Assembly (NCBI GenBank): GCA_900074885.1
Contig: FJUW01000015.1
Span: 353,906-417,905, forward strand
Direction of reading: 5' to 3'
Source of the DNA: Rhynchosporium graminicola
Lineage: Eukaryota; Ascomycota; Leotiomycetes; Helotiales; Ploettnerulaceae
Length of the DNA: 64,000 nt
The position numbers and the translations under genes are program-made. The notes under the pieces are model-generated. The model was not told the origin of the DNA. It was given only the letters and a program-made list of their open reading frames with translations, and searched no databases. Below, one piece after another: positions 19,501 through 31,428 of this stretch (its first letter is position 1; every line of letters starts with the position of its first letter).

Positions 19501-22500
19501 ATAAGGGAGAGAAGCTACCTTTTACTTAGTCCGAGAACATCGTCATTTTCTCCTATTGAAGAGCCCCTAACGAGCTGACTACCGGAAGCTTCTAATTTCA
19601 TCAATACATCAATCAATCGGCCAATTCGAGATGGTGAAAAAACTCGATATTCGCAATCCTATGCTGTGTGTGGAAGAGCGACCAACCCTGAATTCGAGTC
19701 AATATTAGTTCTATTCTGTATGATAGCATCCAACTGCAAACCGACCATACCGGAGACATTACCTACGACAACAGTATGCAGCCACAAGGCATGAGATACC
19801 TGTTGGGACCGAACTCGAATCTCCTATTGCGACTTTCGACGTTGTGACACGCGCGGTTGCTTGCCGAAATGGGTCTTACATTGGGCCGGTCGCAATTGCC
19901 ATACTTTACTTAGGTACACGGTGGAGAGATGCGCGACCAATCATTATATGGAGGCAAGATTATTACAACTTCAGGTATATGCGAAGGGTAGGGCAGAGTA
20001 ACGGAATTTCCTAGTATTACACACAGAAATGTTTCCCATAACGGATTGTGGATTTCGACGGTTGGATGAGCCCCGGAATCGAGACTAAAACCTTGCTGTG
20101 TTTCGATGGTTGGGACCAGAACAGTATCCACAGCAGGGAAACGAAGAAAAGTAGTACAGGCTGGTGGGAAGACTGCATATAGTGTGTATCGCTGGTATAA
20201 TTGGATTGGTTATAGAGGGAAGTTCTTGTCCTCACATACCTCAAGAGAATTGACCAGTCAGATACATAAACGCTGGTTACGTCATTTATCTGGCTATATA
20301 AACCATACATATGAGTAGGGAGTCTTCTAAAAGAGGACTAAGAGATCGAAACCATCAACTTTAGACTTGCATACCGTGGAAATCCTTTCCGCTACACTAA
20401 ATTAGTTGATCCATGCATTTATTTGTATCACCTCCGTGCTGTAGCAGGCCCAGATCCATTTCTGAAGCGCAATCGATTGAGAACACTTGCCGATGTTCGT
20501 GATAGAAGCATAGACTCTGGGCTCGGTACTTCAAAAACTGGATCGAGATGGACTACAGGTATTTTCCCTCTCATCTGTTTTTGGTGTCGCAGGCTCAATC
20601 AATAAAATCTAAGCGATTTCACTAACTACATTGGATAAAGTAGACAAGCCAGACAAACGGCCCCAAATTTTTAATTTTTTTGGCCATAACTAGTATATTC
20701 TTACAGATGCCACGTCTTGTTTAGTGAATAAAACATTTGCAGCAAATCAGACCTTGATTAGGTTGGAATCCAACAGCACCTCAACCATCGATGTACGTTA
20801 ACATTGCGATTGGATGGAAAAGAGAGAAAGAAAAAAGCTTGGGAGGAAGAAAAGAGTGAATGGAAATTTTTGAAGGAGGGAAATACCCGGTTTGCGTCCA
20901 AGTAAGGGTTTGTACTTTTGATGCCGGTTTTTTCTTCTTTCGATTTCCGATTCGGTATGTCGACGCCAGTTTTTTGGGGGGGGGTAGTCGTCGTCGTCGT
21001 CGTCGCTTTCCCATGTCGTGAGAGCTAGTAGAGACAAGCCAACAAGCAAAATATAGGAGGAGGTCTAGGGCCAAAGGCGTAAGGATCTTCGCATAGGGGT
21101 CAAAGTATAAGGTGGAGAAGTCTTCAATTCTCTAGTCTATGGGGTAGAAAGGCACTCTTTGTGGAGTGGCAACTATGGAATTTTGGCCCAAGGCGCAGCT
21201 GGCCACTTCAAGGCAGAAGGCCCCTTGGCAGATTGACCTCCCCACAATATATCGTTAGATCTCCTTGCTACGAACACATTTATTATAGAGTGGGTGTCTG
21301 TGCTGTTCATGGGTAGTGATGGAGGTTTTGTTGTTTGAGATCATGAAGGGAGGGGTTGGCGAGAGTGGTAGGTGAGAGAGAGGTGGGTTCTAGCCTGCCT
21401 TTGATTGTTTACGCGGTTTTCCACGAAGGAAGGGAGAGATGTCGTGCTTTGATTGAGGTTCCTGGTCGCGTCGATCGCTTGGATGGCTGGAGTAAGATTG
21501 GTCACCGAGAAAATGGATTTGGAGGGCAAAACTGGAAGGGGAGGTTGTTTAGTTCCGAGAGGTCTATATTTTTCATGATCTGCAAGTCTTAGTATCAGTT
21601 GTCATGAAATGTCTCTACGATCTGTATTTTTTGAGTGATATGGACGTCTTTTATAAGAGAGCTCCTTTTGGATCCTGACCTACCGGCTGGAAATGTGATC
21701 ATCATGGAGAGAGTGTCCCGTCATGAGCAGTTGATCTTTACCTTGTTTCAAACACTATTTCATCTACAGCTTTCTTTGGAAAATCTGCGACGGATTCCTC
21801 TCCCCACTTCTTGTTGAACCTTCAATCAGGTCAGTTCTAGACCTGGTGTGATTCCCAGAGTAGATGTTACTCTTAAAGCCCTTCCTCCACAGGATATCAT
21901 GAAAAATCGTACTGGTTATTTAGGTGGTAAGTGCAGTATTTGGCGTGATATTTTGGCTTGCATTTAATCGTGGCACAAGAGAGCTTGTTTTGATTTGTTC
22001 TCGCTAAGCGGTTGAATGAAAATCAAGGGATTTCTTCCGCGAGGATTCTACGATGTAAGTACTCTCTGCACGGCACCGTGAGATACTCCTGCACAGGAAG
22101 TTTGAGACGCGGATTATGAAACGTTGGGGAGCTTGTGTCTTTCTTACTCTGTGACGCTTACGAGTCAAGACAGTGTTTAAGGTTTTCTGTCATGGTTGAG
22201 TTGCAACAAGTCGATTGCCAGATGGTGCGTTGCTACGTAGCTTTCTCTCCTCTACGGAGCTATAGCATCGCGTGGTAACTCAATCCATGAGTTGGTCTTC
22301 CACAGTTGACCATGGGACCTTAACCACCTCATCCCCACCCTCTGCTACTTTCCAAAACGAGAAAGCACGACTCAAGCATTTTGATTCAGCATGGGTGATT
22401 TCCTCTGGGACTCGAAACTTATCACTTGGGTTTCATGCTCCTTCAATGTGGTCGCGTCCCGCTCTGTATCCAGATTGCAGAAGCGGAAGCATTTTGATGT

Positions 22501-23720
22501 GTTGAGTCTTAGCTATGACATGTTGTAATAAAGTCTATATCACGGTACTCAAGACAGCAATAAAGATGATGCTTCCAGAAAGACTTCACTCACACTCACC
22601 TCTCACTGCGAAATTGAACCTTAGATTTGTACGATCGAAGTTGCGAGACCAAGCTACAAGGCATCGGACTCAGGAGCACCAGTTGGCATGCTGCTGTTGA
22701 CTGTCGAAATTGAAGCGCGAGAGCCGCTGTTCCGAAGCTCGAAGTACTACCCTTATCGGACTTGAGTATTCTTTCCATCTCAAATATGACTGAGCTCTAC
22801 TAGGACACCAGAGAGCAAAGACGGTGCCCTCAAACGTCCGCGTTCCTACTCCTGGTCTGCACTTTCCAGAGGAGGAAGAGACACGTCCGAAAGCGCTCAA
22901 ATGCCTTTTAGCGACAGTATAACCCACCCCCCCTCAGAATCGGAATTTCTTCCCCTTCATTTACTTTCTCATCCTTTGCCCACCAGACCTCGCTTCTATG
23001 TTGAACACACATCGAGTATTCAGAGTCAGTACCTTTCAGCCTACCAGCCACTCGAGCACATGTAGTGAGTGCTAGAGTGCCAGGCTTGAGGATCGTGCTC
23101 TTTGGTCGGGAAATCATACTTCATACGTTGTGACATCTGTTCATAAGGTTTATGGGCATGAGCAATGAATAGGTACTTTGTTGCTGATACGCATCATGTC
23201 GGTCGGCTCTACTGTGACGAGGAACATCCGAACTGGAGTGACGACGTGACCCGACTGTAATAAGAACTTATAGATATATCTTGCATTCTAAAAACTTCTC
23301 AGCTCACGATTCTATATCGCTGCTGAGACCACGGTTGGAGTGGGCACGCGAAGAGAAACCTGATCACCTCATTGCAAGATTCACACGTAGTACTACTGTA
23401 AGGCTCTTTTACATAAGAGGCTTATCTTGATATGCACTCCCAGAGAAGGGAGCAAATTCATAGCAGTCACTGATCGATCACAAGCTGTATCGCCGTGGGG
23501 ACACAAGCTGGAATAGGTCTCGCAATCACCCATCATTGAACGAACGACGAGATCTTGTACTTACCTTTGCCAAGGAGTCACTAAAGGGTCCGAGTATGGA
23601 GCAATATTCGTGCAAAGAGCAGAGATGCTCAGAAGCGTTCATAATTCATAATTTACCGATCAACAAAGTAAGAACCTAATGATACAGGTACTGGTCTACA
23701 ATTTTGTTCTGCTGCATCCC

Positions 23721-25448
23721 TCACTTCTTCTGCCTCTTCGCATCTTTATCACTGACAGCACTTAGTACACTCGCGCTTCTCTTGTGAGTACCACTAACGC
23801 CCCCCATAGCAGGTCCAGCACTCTTCTCACTCTCCTCCTCAACCTTCACATTTCGCTCGCCAGATGCCTCGTCCGTCTTCTCAGCACTAGCGATCTGATG
23901 ATCAGCAGCAGATTCGGCTTCTGCTTGAGCTTCAGGCTCGGGTTCTGGTTCTCCTCGCGCAATTCGTTCATCCCTCTCACGCTGAGACTTTAACGACCTC
24001 GCCAGATTCAGCTCGCCCTGCAGTTTATCCAAATGCTTCTTCTGGTCAAGCAAGAGATTTACACCAGTGAGCAGATTGTCGAAAGCTTCGCCCACAGCAA
24101 AGGTAGGCATGAAGATATGTGTGGTGACGCCCAGCTCCGCAAGCACGTTATTAATCTTCGCTTGCTGCGTCTGCGACTTGCTCATGATGGGTTTCTTGAT
24201 CTTCTCGTGCCGGAATGAAGGGCCGCTGGTAGTAATACGGTCAAAACGTTTGACACCATAAATCTCTTCTTCTTGAGGCGTGAGTACCCGACGATCTGAT
24301 TGGGGTTGAGCAGGTCCTTTCTTGTTGTTGGGCGCGCCGCCTCCGCTGGGTCCAGATATGGACTCGCGGATGTTGCTGTCTCGGCGGTCTGAATTGGCTT
24401 GTTGACTTGGTCCGCTCGGGCCAGGGGCAGGACTGACACCTTCGACACCCATGAGAGATTTCCTCTTTTTAGTCTTGTCGGCGTTCATGAGTTGTTGGAA
24501 GAGTCCCGAAAGGCCTGCACTTGAGTTGTAGATTCCAACAGCGCCAGTGCTTGCAGGTGAATCCAGTAATTGGTAGAGGTCGTGCCGCTCAGCATTCAGC
24601 TTCTCTGATCTCGCCAGGATGCGCTTCAACTCAACCAGAAGGCTTTCTTCCTCCTTGGCTTCCTCTATCGTCCTACTGAATGCTGATTCTGCGAATTTCT
24701 TGCGATTCTCTTCCTGTACTGGATCATAACCCTCCATAAGCCCCAATAAATTGAATTCGGCAGAAGTCATGACCTCTGGTTTAGTGTTGACCTTCATCAT
24801 TGCTGCTGCAACGGCATAGTATCGTGCCTTCATCTCCTCCATGGTCCGACCCTTAGGTGACACAATCATAGCATTGTCAGCGGGTTCGCCGTCTCCCTCT
24901 GGTATTGGAGCCTGGTATTCGTAGCGATCCCATATAACCGGCCATCTCAGATCGTAATCCTGTACCAATTGCAGCAGATAGTCCGTCTCATGCTTTGTCC
25001 AGTCATTGCTTTGAAGAACCAATTTATACTGCTCGTCCGTATACTGAGGTGTATTGACATGCACGTTGTATTTTGCAAACGTCGAGTCCTCTAATGGTGG
25101 TTCTGGTTTCGTGGCCTGCTCAGCACCTCCCTCCTCCGCTCCGGATCCAGCAATAACCTCCGCCTTCCTCCTCCAATGATGCAGTACAAGCCCATCTCCA
25201 TTTCTGGCCGAATTCGTGAACCCTCTGTTCTCCCATTTCGCAGCCGGTTTCCTGCTTCCAAACTTCTTCTTTCTAAATACCGGAATCTCCGGAACAATGG
25301 CAATTGGGTTGTCGCCGCTTAAGTTTTGGATTTCGCGCGCAAGACCCTTCAGTACAGGTCGAGGGGCAGATAGTTTCTGTTTCTTCACTGGTCGGGGGCC
25401 TGCTTCGCCGGGCAGGTCCAGCATTTCGCGCACATCGTGGGAAGTCAT
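23721..25448 (-). CDS. SWC4: SWR1/NuA4 complex subunit Swc4 (DMAP1 homologue)
   Basis: A single-exon gene of 575 aa beginning MTSHDVREMLDLPG. The N-terminal third has the fungal Swc4 pattern: a basic PVKKQKL patch, LAREIQNL, and the VFRKKKFGSRKPA..W segment. The SANT/Myb-like domain follows around residues 137-240 (QYTDEQYKLVL..NDWTKHETDYL..LV..YDLRWPVIWDRY). A helical middle, a Ser/Pro-rich linker and a conserved C-terminal region (THIFMPTFAVGEAFDNLL) come after it, then an acidic and Lys-rich tail ending KRQKK. Swc4 is shared by the SWR1 H2A.Z-exchange complex and the NuA4 acetyltransferase in the nucleus. Its length matches the family. The stop is TGA at 23723-23721. It is divergent from the p24 gene with 290 bp between starts. 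Confidence 0.94.
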   Translation of the reverse strand: MTSHDVREMLDLPGEAGPRPVKKQKLSAPRPVLKGLAREIQNLSGDNPIAIVPEIPVFRKKKFGSRKPAAKWENRGFTNSARNGDGLVLHHWRRKAEVIAGSGAEEGGAEQATKPEPPLEDSTFAKYNVHVNTPQYTDEQYKLVLQSNDWTKHETDYLLQLVQDYDLRWPVIWDRYEYQAPIPEGDGEPADNAMIVSPKGRTMEEMKARYYAVAAAMMKVNTKPEVMTSAEFNLLGLMEGYDPVQEENRKKFAESAFSRTIEEAKEEESLLVELKRILARSEKLNAERHDLYQLLDSPASTGAVGIYNSSAGLSGLFQQLMNADKTKKRKSLMGVEGVSPAPGPSGPSQQANSDRRDSNIRESISGPSGGGAPNNKKGPAQPQSDRRVLTPQEEEIYGVKRFDRITTSGPSFRHEKIKKPIMSKSQTQQAKINNVLAELGVTTHIFMPTFAVGEAFDNLLTGVNLLLDQKKHLDKLQGELNLARSLKSQRERDERIARGEPEPEPEAQAEAESAADHQIASAEKTDEASGERNVKVEEESEKSAGPAMGGVSGTHKRSASVLSAVSDKDAKRQKK

Positions 25449-25738
25449 CTTGCGGCAACCGATTCATTGAAGGTGGGTGTGAATTGCGGACAAACCAATT
25501 CGATGAATTTGCCAAATCGCGGTTCCTCATTGATGAATGGGCATTGAAGAAAGTGACGTGCCTGATGGTTCGAAGCGTCTGCACGTGAACGCGCTAGAGA
25601 CCTGGATGACAGGGGACTGAGAGTTGAACGAACTGGCCAGAGATCACAGAGATCCTGAAATAGCACGAGGCAGCTTTATTACTCCAATTTTCTCAGGGAC
25701 TAAGTTCATAAAACGAAAGCAAAAGAGAGCGCAAAGCC
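25449..25738. promoter_or_regulatory. Divergent promoter SWC4 / p24-alpha
   Basis: This 290 bp interval separates two divergent start codons. CACGTG at 25582-25587 is a candidate site for bHLH factors of the Cbf1 type. A role in coordinate expression is inferred. Confidence 0.5.
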
Positions 25739-26622
25739 ATGCGTTCAATCATCCCACTACTCTCGCTGAGTGCGCTGCTCGTCCCGGTTCAATCCCTTTA
25801 TTTCTACATCCAGGGCACGACGCCAAAATGCTTCTACGAGGAACTGCCCAAGGGTACGCTTGTTGTAGGACATTTCTCCGCGGAAGAATATGACGAGGAC
25901 AGGAAGTCATGGGACAAGCATGATCGGTTGAACATCCTGATTACAGTCGATGTGAGTGCTTCAAACCTCTCTGTTGGAAATGGAGAGTTTGGATGTACAT
26001 ATCCATGCCACAAGATACCAACCTAACATTTCCCCAGGAAGTATTCGACAACGACCACCGCGTAGTCAATCAAAAGGGTGCCGCATCTGGCCGCTTCACA
26101 TTCAGCGCTGCAGACTCAGGCGACCACAAGATCTGTTTCACGCCCTCCTCAGACGCCGTAAACAGTGGCTGGCTCTCCTCCCGCACACCCCTGGGCGGCG
26201 TACGATTGACTCTCGACCTCGCGATCGGAGAGACATCCCAGATTGAGAGTACGGATAAGGGCAAGATCCAGGAAATCGTCAAGAGGGTTAAAGATCTCAA
26301 TGGACGGCTGCAGGATATCAGGAGGGAGCAGGTGTTTCAACGGGTATGTTATGCTCCCTTTCAACACTATGTTCTGGCTCACTTTGCACGTCAATTTTCT
26401 TTCCAGCTTGAAACGCGGATATGATGGCTTTTGCTTCGAAACGGGACCAATGCTAACAACACCATGATACAGGAACGAGAAGCGGAATTCAGAGATCAAT
26501 CCGAAACCACAAATGCCCGAGTCGTAAGATGGACTTTACTCCAACTCGTCGTACTAGGCATCACCTGCGCATGGCAACTAACCCATCTGCGATCCTTCTT
26601 CATCAAGCAGAAGTTGACATAA
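25739..26622 (+). CDS. p24 family cargo receptor, alpha subfamily (Erp1/5/6, TMED4/9 type)
   Basis: Three exons (25739-25951, 26038-26343, 26473-26622; introns 25952-26037 and 26344-26472) encode 222 aa. A signal peptide ([19 protein letters not shown]) is followed by [16 protein letters not shown], the start of the GOLD domain typical of p24-alpha. The disulfide pair is provided by CFYEE and HKICF. After a coiled coil (about residues 130-185) comes one membrane span ([15 protein letters not shown]) and a short cytosolic tail ending FFIKQKLT. The FF pair and the KxKxx pattern are COPII and COPI sorting signals. The protein cycles between ER and Golgi and helps load cargo into COPII vesicles. 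The alpha assignment rests on the LYFYI..CFYEE start; which yeast Erp it matches cannot be said. Confidence 0.92.
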
Positions 26623-27688
26623 GCGGACATACCCTCCTCGCCTTGTGTTTGCGATTTGATACGAATGAGATGCAGATAAAGAACAAGCCTAGTGCCGCGT
26701 GACGGTACTGCTACCGATAGGACTGAGGATACTGTTGTAAAGTATTGAAAGTCATCTACCTAGTGGGGAAGCATGGCAAATGCTGGATGGAGTTATTCCA
26801 GAGTTTTTTTTGTTAACCTAGTTGAACCTTCTAGCAGCTTTATGTTTAGCGCAGTACTCATGCAAGCCTCTGAAAAATGCATCATGCTAAACCTCGAGCA
26901 AGAACAAATTCATGGAAAGCATCTCATCTGGAGCACCGAACTTACGAAGACAATGAATGTTAGAGTGAAGACGTGGCACGCGAAACGAATTCTGATTTTC
27001 AAAGCGTTTTATCTTTCCATTCGTAGAACTGAGAGAAGCCCAGAAAAAGAAAAGAAACCTCAGAGCCCAATGCATTTCATCTATTTCACACACCCCATTC
27101 GCCATTGCTTTCGCTCCGAAAATGGAAAACTGATGATAACTATCGTTCGTAAAAGTCCTCCTCCAATGCAAAAGCCCAAGGCTCACTTCAGTCCAATGAA
27201 CTCGAATCGTCTCAAGCGGAGTTGACTCGTCTTGTATCATACTCAATGCAAGACTGCTGTCTGCTGCTGGGTTGGTTGTGCAGCTTTTTGTTGGCCGTAA
27301 ATGGAAAGAAAACGTGATCGACAAGGACAATGCTGGTGAGGAAAGACGGGAAAGACAAAATATTAATTTCCGAAGTAATTCTGTGACATCGGCTATGCAT
27401 CAGACGGTAGCGGGTTGTATGATGAGAACCGGGCGAGCTTATGCGCGTGAACGCCGTGAGAAGCCTTGCAGTAGCGGACTTGTATATAACAAACAGTAAG
27501 AGTCGTAACTGCTAAGAGCAGAGGAGAATGACAAGAAGAGCAAGCTTCTGTTCGTTTGCAAAGAACGTTACATGATCTGATTAGGAAGAAGGGTTCGGAA
27601 TAGGATTTTGGTCATGAGCGCCTTTGCTAGCAAGCAAATCAAGCTGGTGTCTTGCATTTTGAGCAATTGAGCGGCTAGGCTGAAATGC
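26623..27688. other. Convergent intergenic region
   Basis: This interval separates the convergent p24 and casein kinase genes and probably holds both 3' untranslated regions. Two overlapping antiparallel frames of about 150 codons (26773-27225 +, 26887-27330 -) lack motifs and cannot both be real; neither is supported. Confidence 0.55.
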
Positions 27689-29295
27689 TCATCCTGTAGA
27701 AATCAGCTACTGCCTCATAAAGATGATATCGAGTCAAACTTACCGCAGCACAGAGCTTTCATCAGCTTCTGGAAGCCTGATTGTTGGGGTTCTGCGGATC
27801 TTCCGTTTTGTGGTTGAGGGTTCATGTTTGGCTGGGGCGTCATCCGCTGAGGCAGGTTGTTCGAGCTGTTCTGGAACTGTGCCTGGGTTGAGCCTGCGGG
27901 AGTAGCGACGTCTTGGAGTCCCCCCGCCGCTCCGCTGCTGCGTTTTGGAGCCAATCCGCCTTGGGCGTTTGGTCGATCGCGCGTCTTGCCCATCCCCGGC
28001 TTCATCGGGGACGGTGGCGGGGGTTGCGCGGCGTTTAAACGGGCGGCTGTGAGGTGACCTGGTGTGCTATTTCCTCCTCGGGTAGTTCCGTGTAAATCCC
28101 TGGCTGACGCCCCTGGCTGTGCGTTTGGCTGGTGTAGCATATGTTGCGAAGGGTGTTGCTTCATGGCCTCCCATCCTTTGCCGTTATTCAGCGTCATCCA
28201 ATCGTACTCGCCGTCCTCAACCTCTCCTGTGTTCTTCAAAGCCTGGGTGAACAAATCCCGAAGATAGTCGTAATCAGGGGTATCCTCAAATCCAAGATTG
28301 CGGACATAGCTCAAATACTTGTTGAACTCCTCAGGGAAACCGTCACAGAGATCCTTGATAGCAGTGGTCTGCTTTTTCTCTCCAATCTTTTCGTACTTTT
28401 GCTTGTTGGTCGCAGCCTTGAGTCCTTGCCAAGGTAGCCCTCCTCTGAGGAAATACATGAAAACATGTCCCAGAGCCTCGAGATCGTCTCTTCTTGATTG
28501 TTCTCGCCCCAAATGGGTATTGATACTCATGTATCTCGCCGTTCCAGAAAGTGATTTCCTCTCCCGGTATGCTATGTGTTGTTTCGTCTTAGGGTCCCGG
28601 TATTGCTTTGCCATTCCAAAATCCACCACGTGTATCACGTTAGCAGATTTCGATCCCGGACGGCCGATAAGGAAGTTATCTGGTTTGATATCACGATAGA
28701 TGAGGTTCTTCTCGTGAATCGTTTGTACTCGTGAGAGCTAATGTAGTCAGCACAGCATGAAGCAGAATCAGGAAGAACAGGGACTCACCATCTGCTTTGC
28801 TACCATTACCACAGTTTTCGTAGAGAATCTCCTATTGCAATGATCAAAGAGATCTTCGAGAGATGGCCCGAGGAGGTCGATGACCAGAATGTTGTGAAGG
28901 CCTTCTTGACCGAAGTAATAGACATTAGGGATCCCAGCTAATGTGAATCAGTGTTGAAGCTTCGCAGAAAGATATGTTGTACACTCACGGCAGCCAACAA
29001 GAATTTTGTATGTCCGGTACTCATCTCGCAATTGTGGGGCGTCGCTCTTTCGAGGTTCCTAAGATAGTAAGAGGATAAGCTGGCGGTCTGTATAATGTTC
29101 TAGACTGTCTCGAGGTATGCGTAGAGTAGCTAGCCGTCATATGGAGAATGAGAATAGTTGACGTACAAATTTGATTGCAACTTGTTGGTTGTTCAACAGA
29201 TTAGTCCCTTCGAAGATGACACCAAATGAACCCTCTCCAATCTTCTTGCCGACACGATAGTGAACACCAACGACATTAGACGACGAGGACGCCAT
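27689..29295 (-). CDS. cki1: Casein kinase I, plasma-membrane (Yck/Cki1) type
   Basis: Five exons (29295-29167, 29058-28989, 28937-28789, 28737-27744, 27693-27689) encode 448 aa; all phases agree. The kinase domain starts at about residue 13 with [13 protein letters not shown] (P loop). It continues through QVAIKF (catalytic Lys), [12 protein letters not shown] across intron 2, [18 protein letters not shown] (catalytic loop), [10 protein letters not shown] and [15 protein letters not shown], the CK1-specific activation segment. The C-terminal 150 residues are Gln/Pro/Asn-rich as in Yck kinases. The protein ends KALCCG, with paired cysteines suited to palmitoylation and membrane anchoring. The last intron lies inside the final Gly codon, so exon 5 adds only two bases plus the stop. 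The kinase phosphorylates Ser/Thr in acidic or primed contexts and acts in nutrient sensing, endocytosis and morphogenesis. The symbol is by family analogy. Confidence 0.94.
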
Positions 29296-29851
29296 TGCAG
29301 AGATATTAGAGGCTCGAAGCTGAGCTTGTCGACGGAATGAGAGTCGGGTCTAAAAGAGAGCTGGGCAGCCTGTTTTCGACGAGTGACGCTTGGCTCGTCT
29401 GGTTCTGGGAACAAATGCACGCGACGAGTGAGCGCAGGAAAGATTAGTTGTCGAGTTCATCCAAGTAACAATTTCCAGTAATGGCGGTCTCCTCCCACGA
29501 CGATTGACCGTCGTTGCTGGTGGGATTGGAGATGGAGATGGAGATGGCTCGAGTGAGGTTAAAACTTAAGGTGCTGAATTCACTGCAAGCGAAGCTCTGG
29601 TCGGGCTTGGGCTCTCCACGCAAGCGCGCAGGCGGTTGGACGCAGCAGAAAAGCAAAGCACAGCAGAGCAGAGCAGGGCGGGTGCGGGCCACGAGACAGG
29701 CTTCCGAATTGAATTTGGCGGTGCAGTAATATAAAGCTCACGAAAAGGCAAAGGCGGCGCAGTAAATGGAGGCTTGAGTCTGCGGTAACATTGACTGCTG
29801 CTGGCTGGCTGGACTGACTCAATTGACGGCGAACATCAACATGAACAGCAG

Positions 29852-29852
29852 C

Positions 29853-29885
<33 letters not shown>

Positions 29886-29897
29886 AACAACAACAGC
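29852..29897. repeat. (CAA)n trinucleotide microsatellite
   Basis: About fifteen CAA units with one AAT interruption, roughly 560 bp upstream of the casein kinase start. The poly-Asn frame across it is not supported as coding. Confidence 0.9.
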
Positions 29898-30120
29898 AAG
29901 AAAAACCAGAGACTCGAATTGGTGGCTAGATTTGACTTTACGGACAGGATAAGACAGCTGTGGCCCGTGAGACGCGCACAGATTGGACTGAGCTCGGGAA
30001 ATTAGATAGATGCTGAATCTCGATCACGATCACGGCTCTGAGGCAGAAGCAAAAGGGGAAGGGGATGCTGGTCGGGATGGACAACCGTACAGTTCGACGA
30101 GAATATCTGTATCGATAGCC

Positions 30121-30149
30121 GTATCGTATCGTATCGTATCGTATCGTAT
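30121..30149. repeat. (GTATC)n microsatellite
   Basis: Nearly six pentanucleotide units. Confidence 0.9.
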
Positions 30150-31395
30150 GGATGGTATTATACCCAGACCTGGTAGGCAGGTAGGGGCGTGGTGCAGCTC
30201 AGTGGAGACCAAAGCATGAAAGGATACTCGTACATACGGTTGAATAAGACCAAAGGATGCGGTGAAGAACGATGAGTGTTACAGTAACTAACTACCTAAG
30301 AACCTGAACAGGTTTTGCAGAGCGGAGCAGATCGAGACATTTTGGAAATATTGTGGTGCTACTTTATTATTACCAAGGATACCTACGAGAAGACCAGAGG
30401 ACTTATAAGTATGAGGCCAAAGTACAGACAGAGTACACAAAGTCAGTCAGCCAGCCCTTCTAATTGTGATACCTATCTTACGGACGACCAGCCAAAAGAA
30501 GCCCACCCCCATCCCCGCCTGTCTTCAAAGGGTGAGTCCGTCCTGATGTCTCGTACGCTGTCAAAGCATGAGTCTCGTGCACTTCATCCAAACTTTCCAG
30601 AAGCTCCGTCAGGTACGGTTTAAGGAAGCAACACGGAGGAAATAACATTCAGCCTCCCGCCATCACAATCTAGAGTTCCATATCAGGAACTCTGCAAATT
30701 CACTTCATGTACTTGCGTTTACTCCGTCCAACTAGTTTTCTGACCGGTGTACTTGTATTCTAGCTTGACTGTCTATTGACGCATCCCATTGGTCTAAGGA
30801 AGTTCTTGACTTTGTGATTGCATTAAGGAAAACAGCCGCACGGATGGCAGAGCACTGAATTAGCTTTTCAAGATCTGCAGGTCGAGACTTTCAGAGTCAA
30901 ATTGAGACCAGCGCCAGCCAGCTGCCGGACTAATGCCTGGCTGGTACTGGTAGTCCTGGCTCTTGGCTCTACGGAGCACAGTACTACTGTACGGAGTACT
31001 CTAGCTGTATGAGAAGAGCTACCCCGGTAAGCGAGGAAGCGTGCTCGTCCACCAAGTCAAAGGCAAAGATAGTCAGTCTACTAATTGTCAGTATTTACCG
31101 TACCTGACTTTATAGATCCCGCAAACGAGCTCTTAAACCCGGATTCCTCATGGAACAGCGTGGCACGACAGCAAGAGCGTTGAACTACTTACTTGCTGTA
31201 CGAGGCTCCGAAAGCGTTCCTCTGCATCACCATACAGTGTCTATGTAAAGTACCGGCTGCAGGAACAGTGTTGTCGCTGCAGGTCGACCCTCTCGACCCC
31301 ATACAAAACACTCTGTATGTCGGGGCAGGGAATATGTGCCGAACGAGTTCACGCCCCCCACTCGAGCCACTCAAGCCTCAGTCCTATTTCCGGAG

Positions 31396-31428
31396 CAGTA
31401 CAGTACAGTACAGTACAGTACAGTACAG
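31396..31428. repeat. (CAGTA)n microsatellite
   Basis: Six and a half pentanucleotide units. Confidence 0.9.

Larger units (their letters stand above)
11466..23720. other. 12 kb interval without a supportable gene
   Basis: No ORF longer than about 230 codons lies wholly inside this interval, and none shows domain motifs, splice-compatible partners or a convincing start. The first kilobase is probably promoter and leader of the Zn2Cys6-hexapeptide gene, with C/T-rich tracts near 11890-12080. From about 12.6 to 16.6 kb the DNA is dense in tetra- to hexanucleotide repeats, listed separately; TACC/GGTA units dominate. From 17.5 to 23.7 kb repeats are few and the sequence looks like ordinary non-coding or long-decayed DNA. 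A 14-mer CCCATGCAGGTACT occurs twice about 84 bp apart near 18.08 and 18.17 kb. Lineage-specific spliced genes or non-coding RNAs could be missed here. Confidence 0.5.

Noticed and set aside
26773..27225. 150-codon ATG frame on the + strand, with a 147-codon antiparallel frame
   Set aside because: It lies in the convergent 3' region of two firm genes, has no motif, and the overlapping minus frame is equally long.
29823..30005. Poly-Asn coding frame over the CAA array
   Set aside because: It is only 60 codons, consists mostly of the microsatellite, and lies in the kinase promoter region.
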